Below the pieces are notes generated by a model. That model saw only the letters and a program-made list of their open reading frames with translations. It was not told the origin of the DNA and searched no databases. DNA of 64,000 bases from JBCBCP01 sp039817385 (lineage in GTDB: Bacteria; Pseudomonadota; Alphaproteobacteria; Rhodobacterales; Rhodobacteraceae). The stretch's first letter is position 1; each line of letters starts with the position of its first letter. The stretch spans positions 124,001 to 188,000 of the forward strand of contig JBCBVY010000002.1 in NCBI GenBank assembly GCA_039817385.1, in the 5' to 3' direction. The position numbers and the translations under genes are program-made. Of the stretch, positions 45,200-53,587 are shown one piece after another.

Positions 45200-45687
45200 C
45201 AGTTGTTTCCGGTTTGCAAGATCGTCTTGACCCGGCCCGACATGCGGGCGGAGCCGTCGTTCAGGTCAACCGACATGCGGTCGGCAGTCAGCGCGCTGGG
45301 CCCCTGGGTCAGCAGAACGTTGCCGGACATCTCGATCGTGCCGCGGTCGATGTTGTAATCGGCGCGCTCCGCCTCCGCCGCATCGGGGCCGGACACGAGG
45401 GTGACTCCGCCGGTCGCTTCAAGCCGATCAATTCCGTTGCCCGAGCCTTTGTAGACAACGAGAACCCGCGCCGCGCTCAGCCGCATCTCGCCCTGCCCGA
45501 TCACCACGTTGCCGCTAAAAACGGCGGTGCCGGTGGCCTGGTCCACCGACAGGTTGTCGGCGGTCACTTCGACCTCGGCATTCGGGTCCTGCCGGATCGT
45601 GCCAAAGCTGACATTGGTGCCTTGCGCCAGCGCGGGCATGGCCAGTGACAAAAGAACGAGGGTCAAAAGGGCGCGTAGGGCGGTCAC
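45199..45687 (-). CDS. lptA: LPS transport periplasmic protein LptA
   Basis: A 162-residue exported protein forming part of the periplasmic bridge for lipopolysaccharide. Signal peptide RALLTLVLLSLAMPALAQG, then an OstA beta-jellyroll (about 35-150: VTADNLSVDQATGTAVFSGNVVIGQG, ADYNIDRGTIEMSGNVLL, LTADRMSVDLNDGSARMSG). The start is GTG at 45687. It lies 7 bases after lptC and overlaps lptB. Confidence 0.94.
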   Translation of the reverse strand: MTALRALLTLVLLSLAMPALAQGTNVSFGTIRQDPNAEVEVTADNLSVDQATGTAVFSGNVVIGQGEMRLSAARVLVVYKGSGNGIDRLEATGGVTLVSGPDAAEAERADYNIDRGTIEMSGNVLLTQGPSALTADRMSVDLNDGSARMSGRVKTILQTGNN

Positions 45688-45694
45688 GGGTTAC

Positions 45695-46285
45695 TTACTC
45701 CGGGGTGCTTTGGGGGCGGTATACCAGCTTCACCCCGTTTGTGAAAACCAATTGGGCGGGAGCGCCGCCCGAGGTTTGCAGCGCCATTTGCCCCGCCTCC
45801 AGCCGCCCGATCAGCCCTGTTGCCGTCACCGGCCCGGGGGACAGAAGCGCGCCGGTTTCCAGGTTTGCGGTCATCGTCTCTGCCTCGATACGCAGGCCTG
45901 CGTCGCTTGTGATGTCCACATTGCCGCTCAGCTCGGCTCGGGCGGCGGCGATGTCCAGCACGCCGGTATCCGACAGCAGCAGGATGCGCCCGCCCCCCGC
46001 AAGATCGATCTGCGCCGTGATCCCTGTTGCTTGGTTACTCCCGGGCATAACGCTCAGTTTTTCGGCGGAAAACGCGATGCGGTCCCCGTCGGCAGTGGTG
46101 CCGGTAAAGAAGGGGCCGGTCATCTGCTGCTCGCGCAGCCGCTCGGCGATTTCCGCGTCGGAATAGGGGATGGTCGCGTTCGGCTCATTCGAACGGCCGA
46201 GCAGGAACAGCGTGGACAGAAGCGCCAGCGCGGCGAGCGGCAAAATGACTTTCAGGAGCGAGACAAGGCGCGAGTACCAGTCCAT
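45695..46285 (-). CDS. lptC: LPS export inner-membrane-anchored protein LptC
   Basis: A 196-residue protein with one N-terminal transmembrane helix (LVSLLKVILPLAALALLSTLFLL) and a periplasmic jellyroll sharing the LptA fold (MTGPFFTGTTADGDRIAFSAEKL, DLAGGGRILLLSDTGVLDI). ATG at 46285 (MDWYSRLVSLLK) is standard for this group; it is 4 bases after the kdsD stop. Passes lipopolysaccharide from LptB2FG to LptA. Confidence 0.94.
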   Translation of the reverse strand: MDWYSRLVSLLKVILPLAALALLSTLFLLGRSNEPNATIPYSDAEIAERLREQQMTGPFFTGTTADGDRIAFSAEKLSVMPGSNQATGITAQIDLAGGGRILLLSDTGVLDIAAARAELSGNVDITSDAGLRIEAETMTANLETGALLSPGPVTATGLIGRLEAGQMALQTSGGAPAQLVFTNGVKLVYRPQSTPE

Positions 46286-46289
46286 CGCC

Positions 46290-47240
46290 TCATCCCAGCC
46301 CGATCCGCAGGCAGTCATGGATGTGCAAAAGGCCCAGTGGCTGATCGCCGTCGGCGACGAAAACGCAGGTGATCTTGGCCTCGTTCATCAGCCGCGCGGC
46401 TTCCTCGGCGAGCGCGCCGGGGCGAATCGTACGTGGGTTCCGCGTCATGACATCCGCTGCCGTACGGTTTAGCAGCCCGTCCATGTGCCGGCGCAGATCG
46501 CCATCCGTGATGATCCCGGTCAGGGCGCCATCGGCGCCGGTGACGCCCACAACGCCAAAGCTTTTCTGGCTGATCTCGATCAGCGCGTCCGGCATCGGCG
46601 TGGCCTCTTGCACCAGCGGCATAGCGGCGCCGGGGTGCATCAAATCTTGTACAAGGCTCAGCTGCGCGCCCAGCTTGCCGCCGGGGTGGAAGGCGCGGAA
46701 ATGCTCGGGCGTGAAGGCGCGATGTTCCATCACCGCGACGGCCAGCGCATCGCCAAGCGCCAGCGTCATCGTGGTGGACGAGGTCGGCACGACCCCGGTG
46801 CCGCACGCCTCTGCCGCGCGGGGCATCAGCAGCGTGATGTCCGCCTGCTTGCCCAGCGCGCTGTCCGCCCGAGAGGTGATCGCGATCAGCCGATTGCCAA
46901 AGCGCCGCGTGTAGGCGACGAGGTTCGCAAGCTCTGGCGCCTCCCCGCTGTTGGAGATTGCGATCACCACGTCGGCCTGCGTGATCATGCCCAGATCGCC
47001 ATGCGAGGCTTCCGCCGGGTGCACGAACTGCGCCGGGGTGCCGGTGCTGGCCAGCGTTGCCGCGATTTTGCGGGCGATGTGGCCCGATTTGCCGATGCCC
47101 GTGACGATCACCCGGCCACCGGTTTCCAGGATCGCGTCAACCGCGTCCGAAAACGACGCATCCAGCATGTCGGCCAACTGGCCCAGCGCCTCCGCCTCGC
47201 AGGCGATGACGCGCCGCGCCGTATCCAGGAACGGGGTCAC
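46290..47240 (-). CDS. kdsD: Arabinose-5-phosphate isomerase
   Basis: A 316-residue enzyme converting ribulose-5-phosphate to arabinose-5-phosphate, the first step to Kdo. SIS domain (about 30-180: VIVTGIGKSGHIARKIAATLASTGTPA, THIS-type SNSGEAPEL) and two CBS domains at the C-terminus (VGVTGADGALTGIITDGDLRRHM, DGDQPLGLLHIHDCLRIGLG). GTG at 47240 overlaps the rnd stop (GTGA). It leads the kdsD-lptC-lptA-lptB string. KpsF paralogs look the same; the lpt context favours KdsD. Confidence 0.94.
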   Translation of the reverse strand: MTPFLDTARRVIACEAEALGQLADMLDASFSDAVDAILETGGRVIVTGIGKSGHIARKIAATLASTGTPAQFVHPAEASHGDLGMITQADVVIAISNSGEAPELANLVAYTRRFGNRLIAITSRADSALGKQADITLLMPRAAEACGTGVVPTSSTTMTLALGDALAVAVMEHRAFTPEHFRAFHPGGKLGAQLSLVQDLMHPGAAMPLVQEATPMPDALIEISQKSFGVVGVTGADGALTGIITDGDLRRHMDGLLNRTAADVMTRNPRTIRPGALAEEAARLMNEAKITCVFVADGDQPLGLLHIHDCLRIGLG

Positions 47241-47851
47241 GAGTGGGCAAAGATGTCGGTTTCGGGCCAACCCATCAGGTCCAGCCGCGCGCGCATCGGC
47301 AAGAAGTCAAAGCACGCCTGTGCGACCTCCATCCGGCCCTCCCGCTCCAGCCGTTTGTTCAGCGCCTCGCGCAGGCGGTGCAGGTACAGCACGTCCGACG
47401 CGGCATAGGCAAGCTGCGCCTCGCTCAGCTCTGCCGCGCCCCAGTCGCTGCTTTGCTGCTGTTTGGAGATGTCGACGTCCAGCAGTTCTTGCAGCAGGTT
47501 CTTTAGCCCGTGCCGGTCCGTGTAGGTGCGGATCAGACGGCTGGCGATCTTGGTGCAGTAGACCGGCGCCGTCAGCGCGCCAAAAGCGTGGTACATCGCG
47601 GCAATGTCAAAGCGGCCAAAGTGAAAGAGCTTGAGCACGTCCTGGTCTTCCAGCACCCGGCAGAGGTTGGGCGCCGCGTCCTGCCCTTTGGCGATCTGGA
47701 CAATATGCGCGTTGCCGTCCCCGCTGGACAGTTGTACGACGCACAGCCGGTCGCGGTGCGGGTTCAGGCCCATCGTCTCGCAATCAATCGCAACGACAGG
47801 TCCAAGGTCGAGGTCATCGGGCAGATCGCCCTTGTGCAGGTGGTTCGTCAT
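47237..47851 (-). CDS. rnd: Ribonuclease D-like 3'-5' exonuclease
   Basis: A 204-residue DEDDy exonuclease. Motif I AIDCETMGLNP, motif II LFHFGRFDIAAM, motif III YAASDVLYL (Tyr with Asp). It lacks the C-terminal HRDC domains of full-length RNase D (about 375 residues), so it is the short form common in alphaproteobacteria. The start MTNHLHKGDLPDDL at 47851 is preferred to one six codons upstream. Probably trims tRNA or other structured RNA 3' ends. Stop overlaps kdsD. Confidence 0.92.
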   Translation of the reverse strand: MTNHLHKGDLPDDLDLGPVVAIDCETMGLNPHRDRLCVVQLSSGDGNAHIVQIAKGQDAAPNLCRVLEDQDVLKLFHFGRFDIAAMYHAFGALTAPVYCTKIASRLIRTYTDRHGLKNLLQELLDVDISKQQQSSDWGAAELSEAQLAYAASDVLYLHRLREALNKRLEREGRMEVAQACFDFLPMRARLDLMGWPETDIFAHS

Positions 47852-47902
47852 GCAGCGCCGTATAGACAAGGCCGCCGCCCGGGGGAAGGCGGCGTTTGCG
47901 CG

Positions 47903-48682
47903 CTAGGCGGAAAGGGTATCAAGCGGCGGGCGTGGCAGCTGAGCGAGCAACCCGCCAACTAGCACGCGGCAGTCATGGCCTCGCCACGTCTCGGAATACA
48001 GATCGCGCGGCAGTTCCGGGTGGCGCAGCACCAGCCGCCGCCAGCCATGCACAATCAGGCAGCGCAGCGTGGCGACCTGCAACGGGGTCAGTGTTTCGGC
48101 GTTCAGCGACAGACTCGCCACATGGCCCAGCCGCGCGTGCAGCGCTGCGTAATCCTCCGCAAGGTCTGGCCGCTCAAGCTGCGCGCCCAGCCACGGCGGT
48201 GTGTTGCCCGGCGTCAGTAAGAGCGCACCGTCAGGCGCCGTGGCAGTCACGGCACCAACAAAAAGCCGCGGCGCCAGCTGGGTAAAACCGCGCCGCTGCA
48301 TGTCCGTGCGTTCTTCAAGGCCCGCCGCCTCCAGAAGCACCATGCGCCAGTCCTGCGCAGTCTCCTCCGGGGTGCGGTAAATCCGCTCTGCCGCGGCAAG
48401 GGATTCCCGGCGCCCTTTCTCTGTCAGGCGGTGCCTGCTTGTCCGCCCCGCCTTTTGGGATGTGATCCACGCGTCCTTCGTGCGCAGCCGGTGCAGGGCG
48501 ACGCGGGTCGCCTCCGGCCTGATCTTCATCTCTGCCATCAACGCGGACAGGACCGGCCCTTCAACCGCGTCCCCCGTCCCCAGCGCCAGATCGCCGAAGA
48601 CGGTGGCGATCATGGACCACACACGCAGGTTCGCACTGTCCTCCAGCGCCTCGACCGCGGCGGCATATGGATCAGAAGGCAT
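47903..48682 (-). CDS. paaX: Phenylacetic acid degradation repressor
   Basis: A 259-residue GntR-like winged-helix repressor. HTH near 45-70 (LSALMAEMKIRPEATRVALHRLRTKDAW), then a middle dimer domain (YRTPEETAQDWRMVLL) and the C-terminal PaaX region (LIVHGWRRLVLRHPELPRDLYSETWRG). In studied species PaaX blocks paa promoters until phenylacetyl-CoA binds. It is the last gene of the local paa unit, overlapping paaZ by 11 bases, so its level would follow the operon it represses. Confidence 0.95.
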   Translation of the reverse strand: MPSDPYAAAVEALEDSANLRVWSMIATVFGDLALGTGDAVEGPVLSALMAEMKIRPEATRVALHRLRTKDAWITSQKAGRTSRHRLTEKGRRESLAAAERIYRTPEETAQDWRMVLLEAAGLEERTDMQRRGFTQLAPRLFVGAVTATAPDGALLLTPGNTPPWLGAQLERPDLAEDYAALHARLGHVASLSLNAETLTPLQVATLRCLIVHGWRRLVLRHPELPRDLYSETWRGHDCRVLVGGLLAQLPRPPLDTLSA

Positions 48683-50660
48683 TCATCGTCAGAAGTTCAT
48701 ACTCCGCCACCGGCTCGGCGTCCTGATTGGTGAGCGTCACGTGCCAGCGCACTTCGCCATAGTCCTCATTCCGCGGCGTCTTGGCCTTGACGGTCAGGCG
48801 CACGCGGATGCTGTCACCGGGCTGCACCGGCTTCAGGAAGCGTAGACCATCCAACCCCGTATTGGCCAGCACCGGGCCCGGATCGGGCTGCACAAAGAGG
48901 CCCGCCGCAAAAGACAGCAGCAGGTAGCCATGCGCGACGCGGCCCGGAAAGAACGGATTGGCCGCCGCGGCGTCCTCGTCCATGTGGGCGTAAAACGTGT
49001 CGCCGGTGAGATGGGCGAAGGTTTCGATATCCTCCAGCGTGACCTCGCGCGCGCCCGTATAAAGCGTGTCGCCGATGATCAGATCGCCATATGGCCGCGT
49101 GAAGGGGTGCGCCTTTTCGGTATGCTCCTCAGCGCCCGGCAGCCATGTGCCGGTCAGCGCGCTGAGCATCCGGGGGCTGCCTTGCACCGCGCTGCGCTGC
49201 ATGTAGTGTTTGACGGCGCGGATCCCGCCCAGTTCCTCACCCCCGCCCGCGCGGCCCGGCCCGCCGTGCACCATGTGCGGGAGCGGCGCACCGTGGCCCG
49301 TCGCCTCGCCCGCGGCTTCGCGGTTCATCACGTAAAGCCGCCCGTGGAAGGCGGCAGCCCCTAGAGCGACCTCGCGCACGGTATCCGCATCGTTGGAAAA
49401 AACGGAGGCCACGAGCGAGCCTTGCCCCCGGTTCAGCAGCCGCGCCGCGTGGGCCGCATCGCGGTAGGGCATGAGGGTGGAGACAGGGCCAAACGCCTCC
49501 GTATTGTGCACCGCCTCTGCCGCGTCGGGGTCGGTGCAGAGCATCAGGTGCGGGCGCAGGAACGCGCCGTCCATGTCCGCGCCGGTCAGAACCTCGCCGC
49601 CGATCTGCGCGACCTTCTCCAGCACGTCCGCCTTGTGGCCCCTGTTCACCAGCGCACCCATCTGGGTGTCTTTCTCGCGCGGATCGCCCACGCGGACGTC
49701 TGCCAGCGCCTGTGTCAGGGCGTCCTGCACCGCATCCAGATGCGCCTCTGGGACCATGATCCGGCGTATCGCGGTGCATTTCTGCCCCGCCTTCGCGGTC
49801 ATTTCCGTCACCACTTCGCGCAGCAGCAGGTCGAATTCCGGCGTGCCGGGGGCGGCATCGGGGCCAAGCACAGTGGCGTTCAGGCTGTCCTGTTCGGCGG
49901 TGAAGCGCACGCCGTTGTCCAGCAGGTTTGGATGCCCCCGCAGCTTGCGCGCGGTGTTGGCAGAACCGGTAAAGGTCACCACGTCCTGGCAGGTCAGGTG
50001 GTCCAGCGCATCGCCGACCCCGCCCGCGATCAGCTGCAAGGCGCCATCGGGCACGAGGCCCGACGCCAGCATGATCCGCACACAGGCTTCGGTGATCTGG
50101 CAGGTCGCGGTCGCGGGCTTGACGATGGCGGGCATCCCGGCGAGCCATGTCGGCGCGAGCTTTTCCAGCATCCCCCAGACCGGGAAGTTGAATGCGTTGA
50201 TGTGCAGCGCCGTGCCCAGCAGCGGGGTGCAGATGTGCTGGCCCAGAAACTGGCCGCCCCGCCCCAGCTGTTCGGGCGCGCCGTCGCGCAGCACGTGGGC
50301 ATCCGGCATCTCCCGCCGCCCCTTGGAGGCATAGACAAGCATCGTGCCAATCCCGCCATCCACGTCGATCTTGTGATCGGACAGCGTGCCGCCGGACTCA
50401 AAGCTCAGATCATACAGCGCTTGCCGATGGTCCCGCAGATGCAGCGCCAGCGCTTTGAGCAGTCGCGCCCGGTCGTGGAAAGTCATCGCGCGAAGGGAGG
50501 CGCCGCCCATCTCGCGGGCATGGCCCAGCATCGCCTGCACATCCAGCGCATCATTGCCCGCCTCGGCGATGATCTGCCCGGTCAGCGCGCTTTCAATGGC
50601 GCGCGCCCCGGCCCCTGGCGCGATCCATTGGCCCGCCGCAAACGACGACACATGCAGCAT
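48672..50660 (-). CDS. paaZ: Oxepin-CoA hydrolase / 3-oxo-5,6-dehydrosuberyl-CoA semialdehyde dehydrogenase
   Basis: A 662-residue fusion for ring cleavage and aldehyde oxidation in phenylacetate catabolism. N-terminal aldehyde dehydrogenase (1-520) with VTFTGSANTARKL and catalytic Cys295 in GQKCTAIRR. C-terminal MaoC-type hydratase (about 535-662: GDTFYAHMDEDAAAANPFF, GRVAHGYLLLSFAAGLF). GGGGAGG precedes the ATG. It follows paaE after 11 bases. Confidence 0.97.
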   Translation of the reverse strand: MLHVSSFAAGQWIAPGAGARAIESALTGQIIAEAGNDALDVQAMLGHAREMGGASLRAMTFHDRARLLKALALHLRDHRQALYDLSFESGGTLSDHKIDVDGGIGTMLVYASKGRREMPDAHVLRDGAPEQLGRGGQFLGQHICTPLLGTALHINAFNFPVWGMLEKLAPTWLAGMPAIVKPATATCQITEACVRIMLASGLVPDGALQLIAGGVGDALDHLTCQDVVTFTGSANTARKLRGHPNLLDNGVRFTAEQDSLNATVLGPDAAPGTPEFDLLLREVVTEMTAKAGQKCTAIRRIMVPEAHLDAVQDALTQALADVRVGDPREKDTQMGALVNRGHKADVLEKVAQIGGEVLTGADMDGAFLRPHLMLCTDPDAAEAVHNTEAFGPVSTLMPYRDAAHAARLLNRGQGSLVASVFSNDADTVREVALGAAAFHGRLYVMNREAAGEATGHGAPLPHMVHGGPGRAGGGEELGGIRAVKHYMQRSAVQGSPRMLSALTGTWLPGAEEHTEKAHPFTRPYGDLIIGDTLYTGAREVTLEDIETFAHLTGDTFYAHMDEDAAAANPFFPGRVAHGYLLLSFAAGLFVQPDPGPVLANTGLDGLRFLKPVQPGDSIRVRLTVKAKTPRNEDYGEVRWHVTLTNQDAEPVAEYELLTMNAF

Positions 50661-50671
50661 GCCTTCCTCCC

Positions 50672-51733
50672 CTAGTGTTGGTCGTAGTCCACCGCCAATT
50701 CATCCGTCAGCGGGTAGCTTTGGCAGGTCAGCACATAGCCGCGCTCGACCTCGTAATCCTCAAGCGCGTGGTTGGCGAGCATCTCGACCTCGCCCCGCGT
50801 TACCTTGGCCTTGCAGGTCGAACAAACCCCGGCTTTGCAGGCATAAGGCGCCTCAAGGTTCGCAGCGAGGGCCGCGTCGAGGACGGAGGTGCCCTTGTCC
50901 ATCTCCACCTCATGGCCGGTGCCATCCACGGTCACCACCATGCGCGTTCCGGGGGCGTCTGCCCGTTTGGCCATCGCCTGCTGCGCGAGTTGCCCCTGCT
51001 GGGACGCGCCGAACAGCTCGAACTTGACCCGGTCCTCGGCCATGCCCGCGGCCTTCAGCCGGTCCGCGATGGTCAGCATCATCGGCTCCGGCCCGCAGAT
51101 GAACGCCAGATCGCTGCCCGCCACATCAACCCAGCCTTGGAACAGCGCATCCAGCTTCTCCGGGTCCAGACGGCCCGAGAAAAGGTCGATGTCCATCCCC
51201 GTCTCCAGCACGTGGATCAGCGTAAGGCGGCCCATGAAGCGGTTCTTCAGGTCGTCCAGCTCTTCGCGGAACATGATCGTGTGCGCGGCCCGGTTGGCGT
51301 AGACCAGCGTAAAGTGGCTCTGCGGCTCGCGGCTCAGCACCGTACGCAGGATCGACAGGACGGGCGTGATCCCGGAACCGCCGGCAAAACCGAGGTAACG
51401 CTTAGCCCGCTCCGGCTCGATCGGGGCGTGGAACTGGCCCATCGGCGGCATCGCTTCCAACACGTCGCCGACCTGAAGCGCTTCATTGGCAAAGGTCGAA
51501 AAGGCGCCGCCGTCGACCCGCTTGATACCGACTTGCAGCTTGCCATCGTCAACGCCGGCGCAGATCGAATAATTCCGGCGGATCTCTGTGCCGTCAAAGT
51601 CGCGGCGGAAGGTCAGGTATTGCCCTTGGGTAAAGGCAAACGCCTCTGGCTCCTGCGGCGTCAGCGTTAGCACAACCGCGTCCCGGATCGTGCGGTGAAT
51701 GCCCGTGACGGTAAGAGGATGAAAGCTGGCCAT
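50672..51733 (-). CDS. paaE: Phenylacetyl-CoA epoxidase reductase subunit
   Basis: A 353-residue NADPH reductase that feeds electrons to the PaaABC oxygenase. FAD-binding domain (YSICAGVDDGKLQVGIKRV), NAD domain (FAGGSGITPVLSILRTVLS) and a plant-type 2Fe-2S ferredoxin domain at the C-terminus (CKAGVCSTCKAKV plus a fourth Cys in VLTCQSYP). ATG at 51733 overlaps the paaD stop by one base. Confidence 0.97.
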   Translation of the reverse strand: MASFHPLTVTGIHRTIRDAVVLTLTPQEPEAFAFTQGQYLTFRRDFDGTEIRRNYSICAGVDDGKLQVGIKRVDGGAFSTFANEALQVGDVLEAMPPMGQFHAPIEPERAKRYLGFAGGSGITPVLSILRTVLSREPQSHFTLVYANRAAHTIMFREELDDLKNRFMGRLTLIHVLETGMDIDLFSGRLDPEKLDALFQGWVDVAGSDLAFICGPEPMMLTIADRLKAAGMAEDRVKFELFGASQQGQLAQQAMAKRADAPGTRMVVTVDGTGHEVEMDKGTSVLDAALAANLEAPYACKAGVCSTCKAKVTRGEVEMLANHALEDYEVERGYVLTCQSYPLTDELAVDYDQH

Positions 51734-52200
51734 CAGATGCACTTGAAATAGTCAAAGGGTTCCAGGCAGTCGGTGCAGCGCCATTGCGCCTTGCAAGGGG
51801 TCGAGCCAAACTGGCTGATCCGCTCGACATGTTTGCTGCCGCAATGGGGGCACTTTTCAGGCCCGCCGGCGGGCTGGGGCGGCGCGATGCCATAGTCCTC
51901 CAGCTTGGCGCGGCCCTTGTCCGACAGCCATTCGGTGGTCCAGGGCGGGGCCAGCTGGCGTTTGAGCTCCAGCTTTTGGATCCCGGCGGCGCGCAAAGCC
52001 GTCTCGATCTCCATGTTGATCACGGTCGTTGCGGGGCAGCCTGAATAGGTCGGCGTGACGGTCACGACGAGCGTATCCCCAGCCCACGCGACATCCCGGA
52101 TGATGCCCAGATCCACAAGGCTGATCACCGGAATCTCCGGATCGGGCACGGTGTCAAGCAGCGCCCAGATGTCTTCGACGGACGGCAAGGTGTCTACCAT
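51733..52200 (-). CDS. paaD: Phenylacetyl-CoA epoxidase assembly subunit PaaD
   Basis: A 155-residue DUF59 (MIP18/SufT-like) protein with a C-terminal zinc-ribbon. N-terminal VPDPEIPVISLVDLGIIRDV is the DUF59 signature; the C-terminal part holds CPHCGSKHVERISQFG, Cys in TPCKAQ and CTDCLEPFDYFKC. PaaD is thought to help iron-sulfur maturation of PaaE. Overlaps paaC by 7 bases and paaE by one. Confidence 0.95.
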   Translation of the reverse strand: MVDTLPSVEDIWALLDTVPDPEIPVISLVDLGIIRDVAWAGDTLVVTVTPTYSGCPATTVINMEIETALRAAGIQKLELKRQLAPPWTTEWLSDKGRAKLEDYGIAPPQPAGGPEKCPHCGSKHVERISQFGSTPCKAQWRCTDCLEPFDYFKCI

Positions 52201-52940
52201 GTCGCGCCCGGATAGCTGCGGGGCAGAACCTGCATCGTGGCCAGCATGTGCCCAAGGTGTTCGGAATGGCGCGCGCCGGTCTTGCCGCCTTGATGGGCAA
52301 AGTCCGACGCAGGGCGGGTCAGGGTTGCCTCGATCAGAACCTCCGCCATCGCTGCGTCAAAAGCGGGGCGCAGGGTGCTGACGTCCAGAACCGTACGGTC
52401 CACGTCATCAGCGGTGAACATCTCGCCGACATAAGGCCAAAGCCTGTCCAGCGCGGCCTGCATCCGGTCGTGGCTCTCGGCCGTTCCGTCGCCAAGGGCG
52501 ACGACAATCTCGGCCGAGCGTTCGGCGTGGTAGGTAACTTCCTTCACGGCCTTCTGCGCAATCTCGGCAACCTGCGGCTCCGTATGTTCCGACAGCGCAC
52601 GCAGGGCCAGCAGGTGCCAGTGATCAAACAGAAACTGCCGCATCATCGTGTGGCCAAAATCGCGGTTTGGCTGTTCGACGAGAAGTAGGTTCCGAAAGTC
52701 CCACGCGTCGCGGTGAAAGGCGAGCGCGTCGGCATCGCGGCCTGCGCCTTCGACCTCTCCGGCAAGGCCCAGCCACAGCTGCGTCTGGCCGATCAGGTCC
52801 AGCGCGGTGTTGGCGAGCGCAATGTCCTCTTCCAGCACCGGCGCATGGCCGCACCACTCAGACACCCGGTGGCCAAGGACAAGCGTGTTGTCCCCCATCC
52901 GGCAGAGCCATTCGAAGGGCAGGTCGATCACGTCCGCCAT
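52194..52940 (-). CDS. paaC: Phenylacetyl-CoA epoxidase structural subunit PaaC
   Basis: A 248-residue ferritin-like subunit that pairs with PaaA. It begins MADVIDLPFEWLCRMGDNTLVLGHRVSEW-like and has ALDLIGQTQLWLGLAGEV and KEVTYHAERSAEIVVALGDGT, PaaC family marks. The ATG at 52940 overlaps the paaB stop (TGATG); an in-frame GTG one codon earlier is possible. Confidence 0.96.
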   Translation of the reverse strand: MADVIDLPFEWLCRMGDNTLVLGHRVSEWCGHAPVLEEDIALANTALDLIGQTQLWLGLAGEVEGAGRDADALAFHRDAWDFRNLLLVEQPNRDFGHTMMRQFLFDHWHLLALRALSEHTEPQVAEIAQKAVKEVTYHAERSAEIVVALGDGTAESHDRMQAALDRLWPYVGEMFTADDVDRTVLDVSTLRPAFDAAMAEVLIEATLTRPASDFAHQGGKTGARHSEHLGHMLATMQVLPRSYPGATW

Positions 52941-53224
52941 CACATCGCCCCTACATCGTCAGGGATGTCGAAGAAGGTCGGGTGCCGATACACCTTGTCA
53001 TCTGCGGGATCATAGAGCGCGCCCTTGTCGTCCGGGCTGGACGCCGCGATGGCGTCCGCCGGGACAGCCCAGATGCTCACCCCTTCCTTGCGGCGGGTGT
53101 AGACGTCGCGGGCGTTGCGGATCGCCATCTCCGCATCAGGGGCATGGAGCGAGCCGACATGCCGATGGCTCAGCCCGTGCTGGCCGCGGATGAAAATTTC
53201 CCAAAGGGGCCATTCAGCGTTCAT
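52940..53224 (-). CDS. paaB: Phenylacetyl-CoA epoxidase subunit PaaB
   Basis: A 94-residue subunit that bridges PaaAC heterodimers. Begins MNAEWPLWEIFIRGQHGLSHRHVGSLHA-like, with DAEMAIRNARDVYTRRKEGVSIW. Length matches the family. Stop overlaps paaC. Eighteen bases upstream is a VOC gene that separates it from paaA. Confidence 0.97.
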   Translation of the reverse strand: MNAEWPLWEIFIRGQHGLSHRHVGSLHAPDAEMAIRNARDVYTRRKEGVSIWAVPADAIAASSPDDKGALYDPADDKVYRHPTFFDIPDDVGAM

Positions 53225-53242
53225 CGTTCCTCCTCTCCGCGA

Positions 53243-53584
53243 TCAAAACGCATAGGCTTCAACGCGGTTTCCGCTGGGGTCGGCGACTTGTACGCGCACG
53301 GGTCCGGCATCCTGAAATTCTAGCTCTGTGATCCCGTCCCGTGCGAAACGTTCGCGCAAGGACACAACGGTTTCAGCACTTTCCGCGCGAAAGCCGAAAT
53401 GATTGGTCCGCGGCACGTCCGGCACGTTTCCCTCACTCAGCGCCAGCAATGCGCCGTCCTGTCCGGCAAGGATCAAAAGGTGATCGTCCTCGTGCACACG
53501 GTTTTCGAGACCGAAGTAGCGTGCGTAGAACGCCGCCGCTGCTTCGCGATCCGAAACCGTCAATGCCACGTGGTCGAGCCGCAT
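53243..53584 (-). CDS. VOC family (glyoxalase-fold) protein
   Basis: A 113-residue single-domain VOC protein: MRLDHVALTVSDREAAAAFY at the start (metal-ligand His5), LLILAGQDGALLALSEG, NHFGFRAESAE and a final VQVADPSGNRVEAYAF with Glu near the C-terminus. Metal-binding His/Glu positions look intact. It sits 3 bases after paaA and 18 before paaB, in the paa unit but outside the usual order. Its substrate is unknown; it could detoxify a reactive ring-epoxide or aldehyde product, but this is only context. Confidence 0.88.
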   Translation of the reverse strand: MRLDHVALTVSDREAAAAFYARYFGLENRVHEDDHLLILAGQDGALLALSEGNVPDVPRTNHFGFRAESAETVVSLRERFARDGITELEFQDAGPVRVQVADPSGNRVEAYAF

Positions 53585-53587
53585 GGC

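Noticed and set aside
47852..47902. Terminator for the paa unit
   Set aside because: GCCGCC/GGGCGGC stem exists but has no T run on the minus strand and is short of support.
49422..50675. 417-codon plus-strand frame opposite paaZ
   Set aside because: Shadow of the long paaZ gene.
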